DNA of 16,008 nt from CAZEER01 sp964586315 (GCA_964586315.1 CAZPHE010000048.1:1-16008); one strand, 5' to 3'. Shown: positions 1 to 8,101, counted from the first letter of the stretch. The notes: generated from the sequence alone by a model not told the origin. A program made the numbers and translations.

Positions 1-1448
1 CCTCCAACTTTTGATATCAATTGTCTATTGACATTTCTATCAAATTCATATGGAGCTATTGGAGCACATATTGCAATCCCTCTGTTTTTCGTAATTTCAC
101 TTGCTACATAGCCAATTCTTTGTACATTTAATGAACGATGCTCTTTCGAAAATCCTAACTCACTAGAAAGATTTGTTCGAACAATATCACCATCAAGCAA
201 AGTTACAGGACGACTACCTTCTTCAAGAAGTTTAACCAATAATCCATTAGCAAGAGTTGATTTACCTGATCCTGATAAGCCAGTGAAGAAAATGGTTAAT
301 CCACGCTTGGAAAGAGGTGGATAAGATTTTTCTAATTCGTTAGCAACATCTGGGTAGGTAAACCATTCAGGAATCCCTTTTCCATTATCTAATAATTGGC
401 GTAATTCTGTACCAGAAATAGTACGATGTTCAATTCCTTTATTAACATCATTGATCGGTTTATAGCAATCATCTGAGGGTATATAGACCATAAATTTAAA
501 TGGAACCATTTCTATCCCTATTTCATCTTGATACTCCATCAACAGTTTCTGAGCATCATAAGGGCCATAGAATGGATGTCCATTATTGTCATTCCCAGGA
601 CCAGCATGATCCCTGCCAATAATTAAATGAGTACAACCATAATTTTTTCTGATTAATGCATGCCAAATTGCTTCTTTAGGTCCAGCCATTCTCATAGCAA
701 GTGGTAACAAACTTAATATAGTAGAATCTTTTGGATATTTATTTAATATATATTTATAACATCTTACTCGTGTGTGGTGGTCTACATCACCAGGTTTTGT
801 CATACCCACAACAGGATGTATAAGCAAGGATGCATTCAATTCTGCCATTGCTTTTTTCGTTAATTCGATATGTGCCTTATGCAAAGGATTTCTTGTTTGA
901 AAGGCAATGACTTTATCCCAATTTAAGGTTTTAAAAAGAGTTTTTAATTGCTCCGGAGTATTTCTAAGGGATATATAATCGTAGTGGTGTGGGTAAGCGA
1001 TACTCTCAATATTTCCTCCTATATATACGTCATTAGAAACATTAATTAAGTAATCTACTCCAGGGTGTTTAATATCATAGGTGCCGTAAACCAATTCTGC
1101 TTCCTTTTGGAAATCAGGACGCCATATATCACTGATTTTCAAGATTGCTAAAGCAAATCCTTCCTGATCTCTTAAAACAATTTCCTGACCTTTCTTAATA
1201 TCTTTTACAAATTCAGTATTTACATCTAAAGTAATAGGAATTGGCCACAGCGATCCATTTGGTAGTCTCATATTTTCAAGAACAGATTCATAAGCATTGA
1301 GAGTCATGAAGCCACTTAAAGGTGAAAAAGTTCCATTCATAATTAATTCAAGATCACATAATTGCCTTTCGGTTAAGACCCATGAGATTAGCATGTTTGT
1401 TCTTTGTACTATATTATTATTACTAATTTTTTCCGTACTACTATACAT
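1..1448 (-). CDS. Bifunctional sulfate adenylyltransferase / adenylylsulfate kinase (Sat-CysC fusion), 3' end off the window
   Basis: This gene makes APS from sulfate and ATP (Sat) and phosphorylates it to PAPS (CysC), in the cytoplasm. I translated the minus strand from ATG at 1448-1446; 482 codons are visible without a stop. The Sat part shows LTERQLCDLEL near the N-terminus, the active-site QTRNPLHKAH at about residues 182-191 and GRDHAG at about 277. The CysC part follows at about residue 385 with P-loop GLSGSGKST and then LLDGDIVRTNL. The short N-terminus and the Sat-then-CysC order resemble the Aquifex-type fusion of about 546 residues, so roughly 60-75 residues are missing at the left edge. 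No clear Shine-Dalgarno is seen. It lies 71 bases downstream of the Wzc-type kinase on the same strand, which suggests PAPS supply for sulfation of the exported polysaccharide (inference). General sulfur assimilation is the alternative. Confidence 0.93.
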   Translation of the reverse strand, partial: MYSSTEKISNNNIVQRTNMLISWVLTERQLCDLELIMNGTFSPLSGFMTLNAYESVLENMRLPNGSLWPIPITLDVNTEFVKDIKKGQEIVLRDQEGFALAILKISDIWRPDFQKEAELVYGTYDIKHPGVDYLINVSNDVYIGGNIESIAYPHHYDYISLRNTPEQLKTLFKTLNWDKVIAFQTRNPLHKAHIELTKKAMAELNASLLIHPVVGMTKPGDVDHHTRVRCYKYILNKYPKDSTILSLLPLAMRMAGPKEAIWHALIRKNYGCTHLIIGRDHAGPGNDNNGHPFYGPYDAQKLLMEYQDEIGIEMVPFKFMVYIPSDDCYKPINDVNKGIEHRTISGTELRQLLDNGKGIPEWFTYPDVANELEKSYPPLSKRGLTIFFTGLSGSGKSTLANGLLVKLLEEGSRPVTLLDGDIVRTNLSSELGFSKEHRSLNVQRIGYVASEITKNRGIAICAPIAPYEFDRNVNRQLISKVG

Positions 1449-1505
1449 TATAATTAATTTTCTTTAGTTAATTTTTATATAAATGGTTTCTATGGTTAAT
1501 AAAAT

Positions 1506-1526
1506 AGAATAAGATGAATCTATTCT
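1506..1526 (-). terminator. Weak hairpin at the end of the Wzc gene (possible terminator or attenuator)
   Basis: An imperfect inverted repeat overlaps the kinase stop codon. Arms AGAATA-A-GA and TCTATTCT give about 8 pairs with one bulged base and a four-base loop. On the minus strand it is followed by ATTTTATT, which is T-rich but not a clean T-tract. The stem is AT-rich and would be weak, so it may only reduce read-through into the Sat-CysC gene. Confidence 0.3.
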
Positions 1527-3865
1527 TTATCACTTCCATAGTAGTGATAATATTGATGGTAATAGTAATAATAATATGACCCATAGCTACTTTTGTTTGT
1601 AACAGCATTCATAATAATACCTCCAACAGGAGCATCAATATTTTTTAAATTTGAAATAGTATGATGAAAAGCTTTTTTATCTGTCTGCCCAACTTTAATA
1701 ACTAATACTATTCTATCAATTTCTTTAGATATCATATTAGCATCCGTTACCGCAACCAATGGAGGACTATCAAACAATACAATATCCCAATTTTCTTCAA
1801 GAGTTTTTACCAGTCTAAGCATATTTTCTGAGCCAAGTATTTCGGATGGATTAGGTGGAATTAATCCTGAAGTTATTACATTTAAGTTTTCTATCTCCGT
1901 TTTCTTGATTAACGAATGATAATCATCTGTCTGCCCCGATATAAAATTTGTGACTCCTGGTTCACGATCCAGATTAAAGACTTTATGCACAACTGGTCTT
2001 CGAAGATCAGTATCTACTAATAATGTTCTCTTGCCTAGATTTGCATAAGTAATAGCTAAATTAGCAACTGTGGTTGTTTTCCCTTCTCCTGGACCTGCAC
2101 TGGATACCAGTATAGATTTAACATTTCCAGTAGATGAATAAAGCATATTTGTCCTTAAACTTCGATATGCCTCTGCAACTGGTGACTTTGGATCCTCTCT
2201 AGTTATTAGTCTTCTTTGTAGTCCTTTATTCCTAACATTACTAGATTTCCAAAAGAAAAACTTACTGCGGGTAGATGCAATTGTAGGACCAATTGATGGA
2301 ATTATTCCTAATACAGTAAGGCCATATTTTTCTATTTCATCAATCGTTTTTAATGTACTATCTAAAAACTCAATTAAGAATGCTAGAATGATACTTAATA
2401 TAAATCCGATTCCAAAACCCGCAATTATGTTATTTCTATGGTTAGGACTTGATGGATGATAAGGTCTTTTTGCGGAATCAAGAAATTGAGCATCCCCTAC
2501 TTGAATAACTAAATTCATTCTTGCCTCTTCTAATTTCTGCCTTAAATATCCATAATTCTGATTTAATATTTCTGTGTCTCGATTTAATCTTGCAAGGTCC
2601 ATTTGTTTATCGGGAAGGTTATTTAACTTTTTGTTGAATAATTTTAACATTTTTTGAGTTTCTGATCTTCTTAACTCTAAACCTATAATTTCAGAGTCTA
2701 AGTTTAAGAGTTCTGTAATGATAATTTGTCTATCTTGCAATGGATCTTGGACTGTAATACCCTGAGCAATTAATATATTAACTTTATTATCTAATTCTTT
2801 TTTCAAAGCATTTAATTTTTCATTTAATTCAATGACTAGACCATGTTCATTACCATAAATATTACTGTTTTGTACAATCTGTGCCTCTACCTTACCAATT
2901 TCTAATCTTAATGAAGTTAGTTGCATATTTATAGTATTCATCAATTGTCCAGCAAGTGATTTTTCTTTTTGTGTCAACTTAGATTCTAAGATTTCAATTT
3001 TTTCCTTTCGAATATTTATTTCTGAATTAATATTGTATAATTCAGTTTCAAAACCATTTAACTGATTGACAATGGAAGTAACGTCACTTTCAAGACTAAA
3101 CATATTATTTTGTAACATAAAATCACGTTTTTTTTGATCAGCCACTTCAATATTTTTCTCTTGAATAATAACAAGTGAGTCTAAAAAGTTTACTGATTTT
3201 AATGCATTTTCACTGCTCCATTCTTTATCCATACGAACATATGTCCTTGCAATAATATTTGCTATTCTTTTTGCCTCATCAGCATTAATACTATTGAAAG
3301 TAATTTCTATAATATTTGTATTCCTTCTATTATTAACATTCATACCTCTGATTACATTCCCTGAAAACTTATCTCCAATAAATTCATTATATGGCTGATC
3401 GAATTTTGGTGGTATATCTGATGTTGGATCGTATAGACCTAGAGTGATAATTTCTCTAAATATTTTTCTAAATCTTTCACCTTTTGGATAAAACATCCTT
3501 GTGCCAAATAAGTGCATATTATTTCTTCGATCCGTGTTCCAAAAATATTTAATAACTTCTTTCGCAAGTGCTCTTGAACGGATTAATTGAATTACATTAG
3601 TCATTCTATTCTGATTACGATTACCAGTTAAATCCATAATCATATTTGCTCCAGGTTTCTCACGTATCCTAACGGTAGCTGTAGCCTTATAATTGGGTGA
3701 AATCGTGTAAGTGTAATACATCCCATATAAAAGTCCTAGAATAGATAAAAAGATAATTTTCCTTAAATGGATTCGAATAATTATTAAGTAATCACCTAAT
3801 GTTAATTCTGGTGAATCACTAATATAATTTTTATTATTAATTTGTGTCTCTTGAAAATTATCCAT
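1520..3865 (-). CDS. Wzc-type polysaccharide co-polymerase with BY-kinase domain (tyrosine autokinase)
   Basis: This inner-membrane protein of 781 residues should control chain length and export of a surface polysaccharide. A first membrane helix lies at about residues 36-56, followed by a Wzz-like periplasmic region with long coiled-coil stretches, and a second helix lies at about 482-502. The C-terminal cytoplasmic BY-kinase has Walker A (AGPGEGKTTT, about 590), Walker A' (LLVDTDLRRP, about 617) and Walker B (VLFDSPP, about 697). It ends in a tyrosine cluster (YYYYYYHQYYHYYG), the usual autophosphorylation site of this family. The start ATG overlaps the stop of the upstream SLBB gene by one base (TAATG), so translation is probably coupled. 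The PHP phosphatase two genes upstream is the expected partner that dephosphorylates this tail. The one-chain architecture is the Gram-negative form, not the split CapA/CapB form of Firmicutes. Confidence 0.95.
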   Translation of the reverse strand: MDNFQETQINNKNYISDSPELTLGDYLIIIRIHLRKIIFLSILGLLYGMYYTYTISPNYKATATVRIREKPGANMIMDLTGNRNQNRMTNVIQLIRSRALAKEVIKYFWNTDRRNNMHLFGTRMFYPKGERFRKIFREIITLGLYDPTSDIPPKFDQPYNEFIGDKFSGNVIRGMNVNNRRNTNIIEITFNSINADEAKRIANIIARTYVRMDKEWSSENALKSVNFLDSLVIIQEKNIEVADQKKRDFMLQNNMFSLESDVTSIVNQLNGFETELYNINSEINIRKEKIEILESKLTQKEKSLAGQLMNTINMQLTSLRLEIGKVEAQIVQNSNIYGNEHGLVIELNEKLNALKKELDNKVNILIAQGITVQDPLQDRQIIITELLNLDSEIIGLELRRSETQKMLKLFNKKLNNLPDKQMDLARLNRDTEILNQNYGYLRQKLEEARMNLVIQVGDAQFLDSAKRPYHPSSPNHRNNIIAGFGIGFILSIILAFLIEFLDSTLKTIDEIEKYGLTVLGIIPSIGPTIASTRSKFFFWKSSNVRNKGLQRRLITREDPKSPVAEAYRSLRTNMLYSSTGNVKSILVSSAGPGEGKTTTVANLAITYANLGKRTLLVDTDLRRPVVHKVFNLDREPGVTNFISGQTDDYHSLIKKTEIENLNVITSGLIPPNPSEILGSENMLRLVKTLEENWDIVLFDSPPLVAVTDANMISKEIDRIVLVIKVGQTDKKAFHHTISNLKNIDAPVGGIIMNAVTNKSSYGSYYYYYYHQYYHYYGSDKE

Positions 3866-4365
3866 TAACCTGATAAAATGGTATATAGTTGAAGATAAAT
3901 ACTAAAAAAATTAAATAGTAAATTAACAGTATTGACCTGATTTAATAATTTATAAATAAATTTTTGTGGAATTATAATTGTATCATTAGGATTAATTTTT
4001 ATAAAGTTCGATCGATCTCCAGTTTTAATAAACTCATCAAGATTAATCGTATAAACTAATTTTCCTTCTTCATCTTTACCCTCTCTATACAAGCGCACAT
4101 TTTTTAGATTAGCCCCATCAACAGGACCACCAACAATAGATAATAAAGATGCAAAATCGATTCCGTCATATACCATATGGCTTCCAGGACTCCCAACTTC
4201 ACCCCAAATATTTATTTTCATAAAAATCCGACCATCATTGCTTGTAATATATTTTTCACTAGAAAGTTGATAATCAGCAAATGAATCCTTTCCACTACCA
4301 CTTAATTGATCTTGACCATTAAGTATGGATGAAGATATTAATAGTATCAGAATATTTAATTTCAT
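3865..4365 (-). CDS. Small exported SLBB-domain protein, polysaccharide export related
   Basis: This protein of 166 residues starts with a hydrophobic signal sequence (MKLNILILLISSSILNG). An SLBB-like domain follows at about residues 48-135, with the typical INIWGEVGSPGSH start, a LLSIVGGP segment and NPNDTIIIPQKF at its end. A hydrophobic C-terminal stretch from about 148 to 165 could insert in or lie on a membrane. Wza-type export proteins normally carry a polysaccharide-export (PES) domain before their SLBB domains. That domain is absent here and the chain is about half the usual size. Its place between the phosphatase gene and the kinase gene, overlapping the latter by one base, ties it to the Wzc complex. 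It could be an accessory or periplasmic adaptor instead of the outer-membrane pore; the pore may be encoded elsewhere. No lipobox cysteine is seen. Confidence 0.8.
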   Translation of the reverse strand: MKLNILILLISSSILNGQDQLSGSGKDSFADYQLSSEKYITSNDGRIFMKINIWGEVGSPGSHMVYDGIDFASLLSIVGGPVDGANLKNVRLYREGKDEEGKLVYTINLDEFIKTGDRSNFIKINPNDTIIIPQKFIYKLLNQVNTVNLLFNFFSIYLQLYTILSG

Positions 4366-4387
4366 ATTCTACTCAATTTTTTATTAG

Positions 4388-5164
4388 TTAAAAATTTTTC
4401 CAAAAAGATGGTCGAATTTCAGTGTAATTTTCATCTAATTCCACGACTATCGGTTCTCCATATAATAAGGATTTTGGATTATCTAAAACAAGTGACATAG
4501 CATCTTTACCAATCCACTTCTTGGTAATTAGGAATGCTTCTTTTAAAACAAAATTTCTTTTGAGATTATCATGTGCATCCGAGCCCAAAATTTGACACCA
4601 TTTTTTTTTTATAATTTGTTCAGCTGTTATTCTAGCAGATTTGCCTAAATTCCCAATCACGCTCCCTGCATCTACCTGAATTAAACAACCAGTATTTAAC
4701 CAATTATAAACTATACTGATGTCTTTCTGTACTGGTTTATAACGCTCTGGATGAGCAATCACAGGGGTAATGCCACACATTTTTAAATCAAAAAATATTT
4801 GTTTGTGAGTACTAGGTATAATATGAGGTTGGAATTCTACTAACATATATTTTCCATTCCCAATTGTTGTAAGAGGTTCATCTTTTATTTCCATCAGATT
4901 TGGTAAAAAAAAGACTTCAGAGCCTATATGAATATTAATTGGAATATCTATCCTATTTAATTCCGATTGCAATATATTAATTTCTTTTTTAATCCTATTA
5001 TATGTTATATCTGCATCTTCAACTTTTGGATGTTGATAGTGTACAGTATTTACAACATCTGTTATACCTTGTTTAGAAGCATATCTTAACATTGAAAGAG
5101 ACATCTCTAAAGATTTAGAGCCATCATCTACATTAGGGAGTATATGGTTATGGAAATCTATCAT
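4388..5164 (-). CDS. PHP-family protein-tyrosine phosphatase (CpsB/YwqE type)
   Basis: This metal-dependent phosphatase of 258 residues should remove phosphate from the tyrosine tail of the Wzc-type kinase encoded two genes downstream. The PHP metal ligands are visible: HNH at residues 5-7 after MIDF, DD at 13-14, H42, E83 in GSEVFF, E110, H138 in IAHPERY, and D196/H198 in GSDAHD. The usual TPHH around the second motif is TVHY here, so the key histidine H42 is kept but its neighbours differ. Length and motif order match the CpsB/YwqE family. A GGAG in the leader, 11 bases before the ATG, may act as ribosome binding site. The gene is followed after 22 bases by the SLBB gene and is likely the first structural gene of the polysaccharide operon. 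Confidence 0.93.
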   Translation of the reverse strand: MIDFHNHILPNVDDGSKSLEMSLSMLRYASKQGITDVVNTVHYQHPKVEDADITYNRIKKEINILQSELNRIDIPINIHIGSEVFFLPNLMEIKDEPLTTIGNGKYMLVEFQPHIIPSTHKQIFFDLKMCGITPVIAHPERYKPVQKDISIVYNWLNTGCLIQVDAGSVIGNLGKSARITAEQIIKKKWCQILGSDAHDNLKRNFVLKEAFLITKKWIGKDAMSLVLDNPKSLLYGEPIVVELDENYTEIRPSFWKNF

Positions 5165-5234
5165 TTTTTATGGTGCTCCGCCTACTAAGTCACATTGAAC
5201 AAAGCTTGGCACAAATTTATAAAACTATCTTATT

Positions 5235-6248
5235 TTATGATTGACGATCTAACGCCCTAGACATAAGTAGATCAACAGTATGATTTGTATTAATCCACTC
5301 AATATCAGCAAATTGATTCTTTTGTTTTGTTTCACGTACAAGTTCATCTGCAAAGGCCGGACCAATAAGGTCAATTTTTTTGAAATCAAATTCGACTGTT
5401 TTATAATTTTGAATATTTCGAAGAACGCTTTTTGCTTGTGAGCGTGAATTCACAATCTTATAATCTGCAACTTCTAAAAGATTTAAAGGAATGCAAATTT
5501 TTGAACATTTTTCTTTAAAAATATAGTCAAAAATATCTGCACAAGTTCTTTTTGATAATGAATCAATTTGGAGATGTATTCTAGTTCCCTGTTGTTGAGT
5601 TGAATGCTGAAGTAACCATTCATGATTATCATTAAAAAATTTTAGGGACTTACCAGATGAATCAATAGTAACTTTATCAAAAAGATGTATAATCGCATTT
5701 AATTCATCACCAGAGTGATTGGATGGATCTGTGGTCACATTTCCTTTAGCCAATTCTAAAGCTGCCAAACGAGTATTAGGAAGCTTCAAGCCCGAGCGTA
5801 TATTTTTAAAAATGCCTAAACCATTATCACTTAAGACAAAATGTGCTTCTCTATGGTTAATATATAATTTGAAAAAAATACTCTTTGCCTTGGAATGATC
5901 GCAAATATTATTTAATAGCGCACCAATTGAAAATTCAAAAATACCAAAAACGTTTTTAGGTAAAATATTAATTTGGGGTAATATATATTTTTTGACCGTT
6001 TTTTCTATTGAGAAATTTTTATTTATTTCAAACTTTTTAGTGTAATTCACTGATGGATTCAGCTCATAATATCGACCTTTTGTTGTACCGTGAGCAACAA
6101 CCTTCTTATCATCTATTAATCTTTTCATATGCTTGTGAATAGCCTGTCTCGATATTCCAAAGCGATTTATTGATTCTTGGATTATATCCTTCTTGTGGAA
6201 AGAAAGATTGTCAAGAATAAATTTTTTTATTTGTTCTGAAGAACGCAT
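5235..6248 (-). CDS. Winged-helix / HATPase-like / DUF4325 (STAS-like) regulator
   Basis: This protein of 337 residues combines three parts. Residues 1-65 form a winged helix-turn-helix (GISRQAIHKHMKRLIDD, followed by a basic wing). Residues of about 95-230 look like a GHKL/anti-sigma-type ATPase, with N-box LLNNICDHS (111-119), G1 motif DNGLGI (141-146) and an HSGDELNAI segment (178-186). Residues of about 262-333 match the STAS-like DUF4325 fold, with IGPAFADEL at 295-303. The family is known from sequence but its biochemistry is poorly described. Where GHKL enzymes often carry Glu before the N-box (E-x-LNN), this protein has Ala110, so hydrolysis may be lost while binding is kept. It sits between the phosphatase gene and the divergent antiterminator gene, which suggests a control role in polysaccharide expression (inference). 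No Shine-Dalgarno is visible at the ATG. Confidence 0.82.
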   Translation of the reverse strand: MRSSEQIKKFILDNLSFHKKDIIQESINRFGISRQAIHKHMKRLIDDKKVVAHGTTKGRYYELNPSVNYTKKFEINKNFSIEKTVKKYILPQINILPKNVFGIFEFSIGALLNNICDHSKAKSIFFKLYINHREAHFVLSDNGLGIFKNIRSGLKLPNTRLAALELAKGNVTTDPSNHSGDELNAIIHLFDKVTIDSSGKSLKFFNDNHEWLLQHSTQQQGTRIHLQIDSLSKRTCADIFDYIFKEKCSKICIPLNLLEVADYKIVNSRSQAKSVLRNIQNYKTVEFDFKKIDLIGPAFADELVRETKQKNQFADIEWINTNHTVDLLMSRALDRQS

Positions 6249-6360
6249 TACATAAAACTCTATTTATCAACCTAATTAATATTTATTATCAACCAATATA
6301 AATATTTTCGTCAATATTTCATAGTAATTTAAAAGTTAAAAATAACTTAAATTATGGATT
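6249..6360. promoter_or_regulatory. Divergent promoter region between the regulator and the antiterminator gene, with repeats
   Basis: This 112-base, very AT-rich gap must hold the promoters of both divergent genes. It contains two exact direct copies of TTATCAACC at 6264-6272 and 6286-6294, 22 bases apart start to start, which places them on the same helix face. Next come a 7-bp inverted repeat AAATATT/AATATTT (6300-6319, spacer 6) and a 6-bp one AAGTTA/TAACTT (6333-6348, spacer 4). These are candidate operator sites for the adjacent winged-helix protein. No convincing -35/-10 pair could be assigned. Confidence 0.45.
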
Positions 6361-6867
6361 ATGAAAGATGATGCTTTTAGAAAATGGATAGTTGCATATA
6401 CAAAACCACGGCATGAAAAAAGTGTTGAAAATGAATTACGTAAAAAAGGCTTGGAGGTTTACCTTCCTTTAATAAAAAAACGTAGGAACTGGAGTGACCG
6501 CAAACAATGGGTGGATTACCCATTGTTTAAATCCTATTTATTTATTAAAACGGAATTAAATAATATTATTTTTGTTGTACAAACTCCAGGATTGGTAAAA
6601 ATTATAAAATTTGGTAATGAGATTGCAGTAGTAGATGATCTTAGTATTAAATCTATAAAAATCATGCTAAATGGAGGATATACCCCTAAAATAACTGATT
6701 ATTTTATAAAAGGTGATCTAGTTAAAGTTAAGGAAGGCCCACTGAAAGGCATTACTGGTGAAGTCACAAGAATTGATGGCAATGATCGCTTAATAATTAA
6801 AATAGATGCTATCCAACATTCTGTGTCGATAAAAATAAAAAGATCATTTTTAAAAATATTAAAATAG
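6361..6867 (+). CDS. NusG-family specialised transcription antiterminator (RfaH/UpxY-like)
   Basis: This protein of 168 residues has an N-terminal NGN domain (about residues 8-110), starting WIVAYTKPRHEKSVENEL and containing the YLPL and KSYLFIK signatures. A KOW domain follows at about 117-150 with GPLKGITGEV. The length and the YTKPRHEK opening fit the specialised NusG paralogues (RfaH, UpxY, LoaP types) that bind RNA polymerase and suppress termination in long polysaccharide operons. General NusG is usually linked to secE and ribosomal protein genes, which are absent here. Unusually for UpxY-like proteins, it does not head the polysaccharide operon: it is divergent from it, and the next gene on its right is convergent with two bases between the stops. 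It would therefore act in trans (inference). No Shine-Dalgarno precedes the ATG. Confidence 0.92.
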   Translation: MKDDAFRKWIVAYTKPRHEKSVENELRKKGLEVYLPLIKKRRNWSDRKQWVDYPLFKSYLFIKTELNNIIFVVQTPGLVKIIKFGNEIAVVDDLSIKSIKIMLNGGYTPKITDYFIKGDLVKVKEGPLKGITGEVTRIDGNDRLIIKIDAIQHSVSIKIKRSFLKILK

Positions 6868-6869
6868 AT

Positions 6870-7853
6870 TTATTTGGGTGTATTATTTCTGTGATATCTT
6901 TTTAATACAATTATCATTGAGATACCACTACTTCCAAAAAATGTACGCACATTTGTAAATGGAGGAGCTTGTGGAATAACATAGCCATTAAAGAAAAATT
7001 TAAATGCAATTGGTAAGTTAGATAACCAATATTGGCCCGTTAATCCCATATTTAATCCAATTCCATTATATTTTTCATCTGCCAATGCTGTCTGATCACC
7101 GTTTGGAAAATCAATATTAGGATATTTATCTGCACTTTGATCCATATCATAAGCAATATTATATGTTGGCCCACCTTCAACAGTAAAATGTAATCTTTTT
7201 GGAAGGAAAAATAGAATTGGCTTTAAATCAAAACTAATAAAACCAGCCATTTGCAATGCCTGAATGAAACCCTGAGAAGAAGACTTAAAACTAAAATTCA
7301 TTAAATTTAAACCTGCAGAATAATCAACAGGACCAAATTGTAAATATGGTGTTTGAAAAGTCAAACCTATATTAGGACTCATTTCAAAACCTAATTTAAC
7401 ACCCGAAGTATCTAATTCATGAAGAGATTCAGCTGCAAGTAAAGGTATACCTCCCGATAACGATAAATTGTAATATTTCCAATGTTCTTTTTGATTTTCT
7501 TCAACTATATATTCGTCAAGGATTTCTGGGTATTCATTATAAGACAAAGTAGACTCATCATACTCATCCATCCAATCATCATTATTAGCTATAAATTCGC
7601 CTTTATCATAAAAATATTTCACTGCACTATTCAAAACAGGGATCATACCATTTTCCATATTTAATGAATCAATATTTCCAACCAATACTCCTTCAGGAGT
7701 ATCTAGACCAATTGGTATAATATACACAGTAGATTCATCAACTTTTGTAACCTTGCCCATAACATAGGTTCCATCGTAAAATACAATTTTTCCATGTAGG
7801 GCAAAGAGTGTACTTGTTAGAAGTATAATAATGATACTTTTGAAAATTTTCAT
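6870..7853 (-). CDS. Exported protein of unknown function, probable outer-membrane beta-barrel
   Basis: I do not recognise a named family. The 327-residue product begins with a clear Sec signal peptide (MKIFKSIIIILLTSTLFALHG). A short beta-rich section follows (VFYDGTYVMGKVTKVDEST, about residues 24-42), a pattern seen in small exported proteins that describe cell-surface features. An acidic linker spans about residues 85-125. The C-terminal half, from about 130, alternates hydrophobic and polar residues with many aromatic and glycine positions (GLNLMNFSFKSSSQGF, GIGLNMGLTGQYWL), which fits a small outer-membrane barrel. It ends HRNNTPK, without the classical C-terminal phenylalanine. It is convergent with the antiterminator gene and divergent from the Ni-SOD gene, so it is likely transcribed alone. 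Confidence 0.75.
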   Translation of the reverse strand: MKIFKSIIIILLTSTLFALHGKIVFYDGTYVMGKVTKVDESTVYIIPIGLDTPEGVLVGNIDSLNMENGMIPVLNSAVKYFYDKGEFIANNDDWMDEYDESTLSYNEYPEILDEYIVEENQKEHWKYYNLSLSGGIPLLAAESLHELDTSGVKLGFEMSPNIGLTFQTPYLQFGPVDYSAGLNLMNFSFKSSSQGFIQALQMAGFISFDLKPILFFLPKRLHFTVEGGPTYNIAYDMDQSADKYPNIDFPNGDQTALADEKYNGIGLNMGLTGQYWLSNLPIAFKFFFNGYVIPQAPPFTNVRTFFGSSGISMIIVLKRYHRNNTPK

Positions 7854-8101
7854 TTTTCTTATAGCATTTTAATGTTATAAATATGTCGCACTGGATAGTA
7901 TGATACCATGTGAGTCAGGGTTTTACTTGACACATTTGGAACTCCGCTTTTGTTAGTCTTAAATGACTTAGTCAATATTAATGACCGTATTAGAAATAAA
8001 GCAAGAAATAACTATTGTAAGTTATATTACCTTCCATATAGCAATAAATATCAAAAAATTAATAATATTAAAAATCCATGAACTAAAATGAAGGAGCTAT
8101 A
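7854..8101. promoter_or_regulatory. Divergent intergenic region between the exported-protein gene and sodN
   Basis: These 248 bases carry no gene I can support. They contain a perfect 11-base palindrome TGACTTAGTCA (7964-7974), an inverted repeat ATAACT/AGTTAT with six-base spacer (8008-8025), and a TTGACA (7927-7932) lying in a bulged inverted repeat ATGTG-AG-TCA / TGACACAT. Either of the first two could be a regulator site for sodN. No reliable -10 box could be fixed. A strong Shine-Dalgarno AAGGAG at 8091-8096 precedes the sodN ATG. Confidence 0.4.

Noticed and set aside
5171..5191. GGCGG-like sequence before the phosphatase gene as an ops/JUMPstart element
   Set aside because: On the minus strand it reads TAGTAGGCGGAGCACC, which does not match the ops core GGCGGTAGC; its GGAG is more simply a ribosome binding site.
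7482..7664. Plus-strand open frame antisense to the exported-protein gene
   Set aside because: Low-complexity Ile/Phe-rich product, no ribosome binding site, and fully opposite a better supported gene.
5171..7958. Similar phrases TGGNNCTCCGC followed by a TAGTC-like tail at 5171-5191 and 7937-7958
   Set aside because: The match is short and needs gaps; only CTCCGC and flanking TGG are shared without change, so it does not support a repeat family or insertion element.
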